This document shows, piece by piece, positions 57,945 to 64,000 of a DNA stretch of 64,000 nt. Within the stretch, counting starts at the first letter, position 1; each line of letters starts with the position of its first letter. Location of the stretch: contig NW_004955423.1 in the NCBI RefSeq assembly GCF_000276665.1, forward strand, positions 511,635-575,634, read 5' to 3'. A program made the translations under genes and the position numbers. The notes under the pieces were generated by a model, which did not search any database, was not told where the DNA came from, and was given only the letters and a program-made list of their open reading frames with translations. Source of the stretch: Chinchilla lanigera. Taxonomy: Eukaryota > Chordata > Mammalia > Rodentia > Chinchillidae.

Positions 57945-59351
57945 AAAGATTCATATTTTTTAATATTTAGGTAACTTTCCCCATAAAATGGTCCAGTTAA
58001 ATGCATCCCTAATATATGATAAAGTTCTCAACTAATAGATGCAGTTTGGGGAAAATCTGCTTTATTTTTTAATGAAACTACATGCTTATTTATAAAATAT
58101 TTCTGAATGGCTGCAAGATCTTTATTTGATACGAATTTTTTTTCCACACAATTTTATAGTGCATCTTTGACCAGTTACGCTTTTTTAGTATGTATGTAAT
58201 CTTTTATTTTTCAATTGGCAAATCACTTAACATTTTAATATTTACATAATGGCCAAAAGGCTTGCAAATCTGTACTTAATTGCATTTTAATTAATTACCA
58301 GTTTTTATATGTGGTAGTTAATTTTTACAAAGAAAATGCACTTAAACCTTTATTTCTAAATTATATAGTTTAGTTACATTTTATTTGGCTTTAGATTTTT
58401 TTAATACATTTGGTAGTTTTTTACCCCATAGTTTGTCTACATAAACTTCTTTTTCAATGTTTTGAACTTTTTGGTATTTTATATAATGGTCCCAAAAAAT
58501 GTGTGTTTCGGAGTTTTTAAGTTCAATGCATTTCTTTTTGATATTGTCTAGGTTTTGTTAAAGCCATTCCTTTTATATGTTTTGACGTATGAATCATTTT
58601 GTACTTTTTCTACCTAGACTCCATTGAAAATGTACATTTCATCCAAATTGAGCAAAGATTTATTTAAGTTGATTTTGAGAATACAATTTAGTAAGCCTCA
58701 TTATTTGGAATTTGAGAGAAGGAAGGTATAGATGACTGGATCTGTTTCATTTATAAAATAACCAGTTTTTAGAACTACTGCATCCCTGTTATTTTTCTGG
58801 GTTCCATCATGTTTGTCTAAAATGGGATATAAAAGGGACAAAAAGTAAAATGTTTATATGTGTGAATTATATTTCTAGAAAATGCTTTTGTATGACTGTG
58901 TTGTACTTGGTAAAAAAATATATGTATACATATATATATATATATATGAACTTGTTAAATTATTTCAAGTTCTTTTGACTTCTCTGACATTGTTTCCTAT
59001 TAGGATATGACACTTTCAGGTTATTAACTATTGATTTACTGGTCAGCACCTGGGCTTATACCTCATTTGGCTACAACATGGAAAGTTTTTTTGTAGCAGG
59101 TTGCTTTATAGTTGTCTTTGACAATAAGGCCTGAAGAAAAACAATCAAACCTTTTTCCTTTTCTTTTTTTTTTTTTTTTGCCAAAACCTTGTTTTTAACC
59201 CTCATTTTATAAAATATGAGTCCTGTGCCATGAAAGCATAAGAAAATCAGAGCCAGTGTTTACTGATCCCCTTTTCTGGGCTAGAACTCTACCAAGTTCC
59301 TCCATACATTTCCCAGCAACGTATGAGTTTAAATGAAGGCACATTCATTGG

Positions 59352-59450
59352 TGATCTCACAAGCAAATCTAACTATATCTCCCTTACTTAGGTGATTCAA
59401 TTTGATCTCACAAGCAAGTGTAATTGTACCTCACTTCTTAGGTGATTCAA
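59352..59450. repeat. Diverged 50-bp tandem duplication near the 3' UTR end
   Basis: TGATCTCACAAGCAA at 59352 and 59403, and TTAGGTGATTCAA at the end of each copy. The period is 50 to 51 bp with several substitutions between copies. Confidence 0.9.
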
Positions 59451-59743
59451 TTTAAAGTTGTATTAGGGCTACACTGTCCCTAGCTATCATTATATTAGTC
59501 TTTACATAACCACAAACATGTCTTTAAAATGACAGCTATTGTGTATTTTTTATAGGCCGTGTAATATTCTGGAGTTTTTCTTTCCTGGAGGCAGGAAATT
59601 ATTTTTATGTGTTGATGTGATTATATGTAGATAGTTCAGTTAACATCTGCAGTTTAGCAGGTTTGTTAACATTCACAATCAGTATGCAAAAATCCATTAT
59701 ATTCCTATAATGAAAACTTTCAGAAAGAGGTTTTCAAGAGTAA

Positions 59744-59749
59744 AATAAA
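59744..59749 (+). terminator. ARHGAP29: Distal polyadenylation signal AATAAA (candidate main site)
   Basis: Canonical hexamer in GAGTAAAATAAAAATG about 2.0 kb after the stop, just before a repeat-rich stretch containing an ID SINE and the assembly gap. It is chosen as the likely main end because of the expected UTR length. Confidence 0.5.
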
Positions 59750-59880
59750 AATGTTAACTTACCTAAAAATGAGTCTAACAAAAAATGTGTAAGATTTTCA
59801 TAGGAAAAATATTAGTCCATATCAAACTCATTTAAATGGAACACTCTGTAATACATATGATTTTTTTTTTTTTTTTTTTT

Positions 59881-59980
59881 NNNNNNNNNNNNNNNNNNNN
59901 NNNNNNNNNNNNNNNNNNNNNNNNNNNNNNNNNNNNNNNNNNNNNNNNNNNNNNNNNNNNNNNNNNNNNNNNNNNNNNNN
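59881..59980. other. Assembly gap of 100 N
   Basis: Exactly 100 unknown bases inside the T-tail of an antisense ID SINE. A round gap size means the true length is unknown; homopolymer dropout is the likely cause. Confidence 0.97.
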
Positions 59981-60070
59981 TTTTTGTTTTTCTCCGGTAC
60001 CGGGAACCGAACTCACGACCTTGCGCTTGCCAGGCAGGCGCTTTTGCCGCTGAGCTAAATCCCCAGCCCC
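59981..60070 (-). repeat. ID SINE, antisense, tail broken by the gap
   Basis: CTCCGGTACCGGGAACCGAA, GCGCTTGCCAGGCAGGCGCT and CTAAATCCCCAGCCCC; the T-tail continues to the left from 59863 across the gap. Confidence 0.95.
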
Positions 60071-60539
60071 CTGTTACAAGATATGTTAAAGTCTTGCCAG
60101 CATTAAAAAACTGGAAAGAAGAGATGGTATAAAACTGAATATACCAGCAAGCTTTTCATGATCTAGACAGTGCCAATTGATAAGTAAATGTAACCCTGAA
60201 ATATAAAAATCAGGACATAGACTGTTAAGTATTGTTAAGATCTTATTTACAGTTTTAGGCGTACTGCCTGTATAGCATTAGTTGCTGTGTAAGTTAACTC
60301 TCTTGTGTCTCATTTTGTGTCAGAATTTTTTTCCTGTATCTACTGGCAGAATCAAAACTTTTCTGACAAGCTATTTTCCTCAAGGTTGTTGAGAGTTCAT
60401 CTAGTCATTCACCAAACAAATGATTCAATACAACAGTCAAGGACAGTGAATCAGAGTCTACAGATTCCCCACATACAAGTGCAAGTACATGAATAATTTA
60501 ATAATTTGTATTATTGAGAGTTGTAGATGTACTTATGTT

Positions 60540-61000
60540 TAAAAACTGGATCATAAGTGCAGAAGTATGTAAAATACATGTATATTGTTAAAAGAATAAT
60601 TGTAAAATGAACTCTCATATGCCCCCCAGCCCCTCTGATAGAATGTTAAGGAACCACTGGGACATTCCTTCCTGAGCCACATGAGTAAACGCCATCTTGA
60701 ATTTTATGTTAATCACTCCCTAGCTTTAAAAAAAAAAAACAAACAACTTACCAATATACTGTTTAAATTTGCCAGGTTTTTGGACCCTTTATGAGTAGAT
60801 TTATTCTTTTGTGACTTGTTTCTCACATTCAGCATGTTGTTGAGATTAACCCATGTAGATTTTTGTAACTATAATTTTTCCCTCTTTAAAAAAGACTAAA
60901 TTTCCCACTGGATGAATACACTACAGTTTATTATTCATCCCACTGTGGGTGGGCATTAGGTTACTTCCACTTGCTTTCCCGCTGAACAATTCTTAACTGA
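60540..61000 (-). mobile_element. Probable L1M 3' fragment, antisense
   Basis: ATGAACTCTCATATGCCCCC, CCACTGGATGAATACACTAC and GGGTGGGCATTAGGTTACTT recall complements of old L1 3' sequence. Confidence 0.5.
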
Positions 61001-61690
61001 AAACTTAGTCTTTAATTTTTCTTTTTTTTAACATTTGCTTTGTGGTTATCTCATCTAATTTTTATCATGGCGGGTAGTGTTAACTGCCTTTTATGAACAA
61101 GCAGAAAAGTTACATAGCTTACTATGGTTGCATAACAAATTCCGTCTCGTTCCTAAATTCTTTCATCTTCATCAAGCCAGAGCCTGCCACAAATACTTTC
61201 AAAATATTTTTATTTATATTTTTCTTTCTAGTTGGTAGGATACTGAGGTTTAGTGTTTTCACATCCCAACTGCAAGATTATATTTAGTGTGTGTATATAA
61301 AAGTTTGCTTGTTAAGCTTTGCATCTTAAATTTGTGAACGTTTTTCTGGAATACAGCGAGTTTGTGTGGGTAGCACTGTGTTAATGAGAGAACACAGCAG
61401 ATGACAATTAACAAGTCAACTCCTCCACCCACTTTCTCAGAAGAGTTCAGAAAACAATGCTGAGATGTCCAGCATCTACTCATAATCAGAAAAAGGGTCC
61501 ACAGCCCAGGTGAGAAAAAGGTCCTAAATTAAGCCACCATCTGTGAGGATGATGACCTAAATTCCAGTTTATTTTTAGGAACATAATGGACAGGGATTAG
61601 TGACCCACTGTGAGTGTGGAGTTGGGCAGGGTAGAGAAAGGTATTTATTTAACCGGGAACCCTGAGGACAAAATAACTCTTGAATATAAA

Positions 61691-61775
61691 TGATGCACAC
61701 ACCTGTATATCCCAGCTTCCTGGGGGACTTAGAGAGATCTGAGAGACCCTATCTAAAAACACAAACAAAAGGAAA
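61691..61775 (+). repeat. Truncated B1-like SINE
   Basis: TGATGCACACACCTGTATAT, CCCAGCTTCCTGGGGGACTT and GACCCTATCTAAAAAC. Confidence 0.7.
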
Positions 61776-62149
61776 GAAAGGAAAAATACAAGTAAAAACG
61801 AAGGATTAATACGTCTTGCTTCCTTCTCTTGGTAGATGGGGGTACGGTGACTGGGAGTTAAAAGGTGGCAGATTTCATGTTAGTACTCTGAGGAAGTCAT
61901 TTATGATTAGAGCTGATTTAAAATGCATTATCTTATGATTTGGTGACTTCTCAAAAGCTGAAGAGTGTCCAAGACAAAAACTTAAATCACTACTAGGATT
62001 TATTATTAGAGAGAAAATTGAGTCTAGATGATCCATATAATCCTTTCAAATTCTGTTCCTAAGATTCTGTAACTTTGAATTAAAGTACTATAAGAGTTTT
62101 TTTTTAGGTACAAGAAATCCTGAAATAGCTGCATTAAGCAGTTTTGGCA

Positions 62150-64000
62150 TTTTCATTACTAATGTCAGCAAGGAAGCATTCAAAATTTGCTACCCAGAAA
62201 ACATTTTAAAAAGTTGGATGAAAAAAAATTAACCCAAAATTCTATACAGAATAAAAACAATTCAGAATAAAAGTGAAACAGACATTTCAGACAAAAAAAG
62301 AATTAGTCACCTGCAAGCCTACATTAATAATTCTGAAGGGAGGCCTTTAAGGCAGAAGGAAAATAATCCCAGATAGAAATACAGAAAAGCAAGGGAAAAA
62401 ATGAAGCCCTATATAGAATAGGTAAATAGAGGTAAATATTGTGTTAATACTATAAAGTGTAAAATTGATGAAGAATTAGAATTCATGACAACCATAATGA
62501 AAAAGGCAAAGAAAATGGAGTTAAAATTATTAGAAAGTTGTATCACAGGAAGTGATTAAATTTAATCAAAGGCATGTGTTGTGATATCAAAGAAGTTAAA
62601 AGAGGAAAATGAGATACTTGAGTATTTCAAAAAAAGACAAGATTGAAGAAAAAGTAAATGAAACACCAGATCAAGTAGAATAGAAGCAGGATGGTAGATA
62701 TAAACCCTCCTGAACAAATAATTACATTAAGTGGAAATTGATGTAATAAACTAATGTTGGTCTAAAGAAAAAGATCAAGACACACCTTAAGTAAAGGTGC
62801 ACAGGGATGGAAAATAGGTAAACCTTGCAACTAGTAAGGAAAAAAAATTGATATGACTACACTAGTGTCAGGTAAAATATCTTAAGCGCTACTGGAGATG
62901 GAGTATTTCATAGTGATAAGTCAAATCATCAGGAAGATTTCATAATTCTAGAGCATTGTTTCAAAATATGTAAGCCTTGACAACTAAAAGGAAAAATGGA
63001 CAAATCCACAATCATAAGGGTTGCTGTAACAACCCTTTGGAATGGATAAAATACTAGTAATAAGAGCACACTTTAAAAAGTTGACATTATTGAGATACAG
63101 AGAATAGTGAACAATGACAGAATTCTTATTTAAGCCCATATTGAAAATGTACCAAAACTGACAATACACAGCCCATATGGAAAGCCTGCAAACATTTCAG
63201 GGGATTTAAATAATTCAAACTATGTTCTGGAACCTCCAGGAGAATATGCTAGAAATTAGTAACAAAAGATAACTAGAAAATCCTCAAATTTACCTTAAAT
63301 GCCTAGATATTAAACAAAATACACTTCTAAATAATCTGTGGATCAAAGAAGTAGACATTAGAAAATATTTTAAACTGAATGATAATAAAAAGACGGCCCA
63401 TATAAAAAATTATGGCTGAAGCTAAACTGATGCTTAGTAATTTATAGCTTTAATTAACTGCATCTCAAGAATTAAAATAGTACCAAATCAAACCTAAAGA
63501 ATATACAAAGAAGGAAATGAGCTAAAATCAGTGCAATAGAAGACAAACAACAAAACCAAAAGCTGGCTCTTTGAAATGATTAAGAAAATTAATAAACTGC
63601 TAGTAAAATTCTATGATTTAAAAAGATTAAGAAAGCAACATCAGGGATAAATATATTACTGCGGAATCTACAAACATTGAAAATACATGATGATATAACA
63701 AGTTGACATCAATTTGAGTTAGAACAAAAAAAAAAAATTAGGAAACTTGGAGTCTCCATCTATTTAATAGAAATTGAACCATTTATTTAAAATCTTTCCA
63801 TGAAGAAAATGTAAAGCTTGAACAGTGAATTCTTTCAAACATATAAGGAAGAAGTTACCTCAGTTTTAAAAAGTTATTAACACCTGTGTGTAGTACCCTA
63901 ATTTTATACAACTTCCAGTAAACAGGCAAAAGGAACTACTTCCATCCTCATACTTTGTCATGCAACATGGTAAAGAAACTAGACTATATAGAAAAGAAGT
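62150..64000 (+). mobile_element. L1M relic, sense, running off the window
   Basis: Words of an old L1 in sense order: AAGGCAGAAGGAAAATAATC (62350), GTGGATCAAAGAAGTAGACA (63339), CAAAAGCTGGCTCTTTGAAA (63558) and AACAGTGAATTCTTTCAAAC (63820). The last two lie in ORF2 between the endonuclease and reverse transcriptase parts. The frame is broken many times; the 3' end lies beyond 64000. Confidence 0.8.

Larger units (their letters stand above)
57725..59770 (+). other. ARHGAP29: ARHGAP29 3' UTR (extent inferred)
   Basis: This is AT-rich sequence after the stop, nearly free of SINEs, with many ATTTA motifs. The end is placed just after an AATAAA at 59744, giving about 2 kb, which fits my memory of the human transcript. 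It contains a (TA)n run near 58920-58948, a T-run near 59166-59180 and a diverged 50-bp tandem duplication (59352-59450). Transcript 3' ends are needed to fix the limit. Confidence 0.6.
59770..64000. other. Intergenic sequence downstream of ARHGAP29
   Basis: After the inferred 3' end there is a gap, an ID SINE, a B1 piece and L1 sequence. Bases 61000-61690 and 61780-62150 show no gene or repeat I can name. No second gene is visible. Confidence 0.8.

Noticed and set aside
62150..64000. Possible second coding gene downstream of ARHGAP29
   Set aside because: The words match old L1 ORF2 and are interrupted by many stops and shifts.
1..64000. CRISPR arrays, operons, prophage or bacterial systems
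   Set aside because: The window has spliced exons, SINEs and LINEs throughout; no regularly spaced short repeats or prokaryotic gene layout were seen.

Overview
The window is mammalian nuclear DNA carrying one multi-exon gene on the plus strand, ARHGAP29 (also called PARG1), embedded in repeat-rich introns. The genome is that of a rodent outside the mouse/rat group. tRNA-Ala-derived ID SINEs are very abundant and some are young, with intact target-site duplications (TSDs). B1-like 7SL SINEs with the internal duplication and B4-like fusions of the two are present, and I saw no B2 element. A castorimorph (beaver or kangaroo-rat lineage) is my guess from the SINE style only.

Layout: bases 1 to about 360 are a CpG-rich promoter and the end of a non-coding first exon. 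Coding exons 2 to 23 lie between 6180 and 57724. All 22 coding exons have AG/GT borders and consistent phases. They sum to 3,783 nt, giving a 1,260-residue protein, one residue from my recollection of the human length. The protein has an N-terminal conserved region, an F-BAR coiled-coil region, an atypical C1 zinc finger, a RhoGAP domain with its arginine finger, and a long tail ending in a PDZ ligand (PQFV). A 3' UTR of about 2 kb follows. Bases from about 59.8 to 64 kb are intergenic and repeat-rich, with a 100-N assembly gap and an old L1 that runs off the window.

The introns hold about thirty ID elements, B1/B4 SINEs, MIRs, three antisense MaLR LTRs (two with perfect 5-bp TSDs), hAT and Tigger DNA transposons (including a 71-bp MITE with an 8-bp TSD), long antisense L1M relics (intron 12 is mostly one), and a 5'-truncated YEATS4 retropseudogene. 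That pseudogene carries an insert whose core is identical to a stretch about 720 bp away. Other local events are a 100-bp tandem duplication in intron 3 and a diverged 50-bp duplication in the 3' UTR.

I found no previously undescribed biological system. The observations most worth checking are a 9-codon upstream ORF made by the exon 1/exon 2 splice, the patterned insert in the YEATS4 pseudogene, the 100-bp duplication, the inverted ID pair in front of exon 12, and an unclassified palindromic element near 16.2 kb. Family names and domain roles come from memory of those families; no database search was run.
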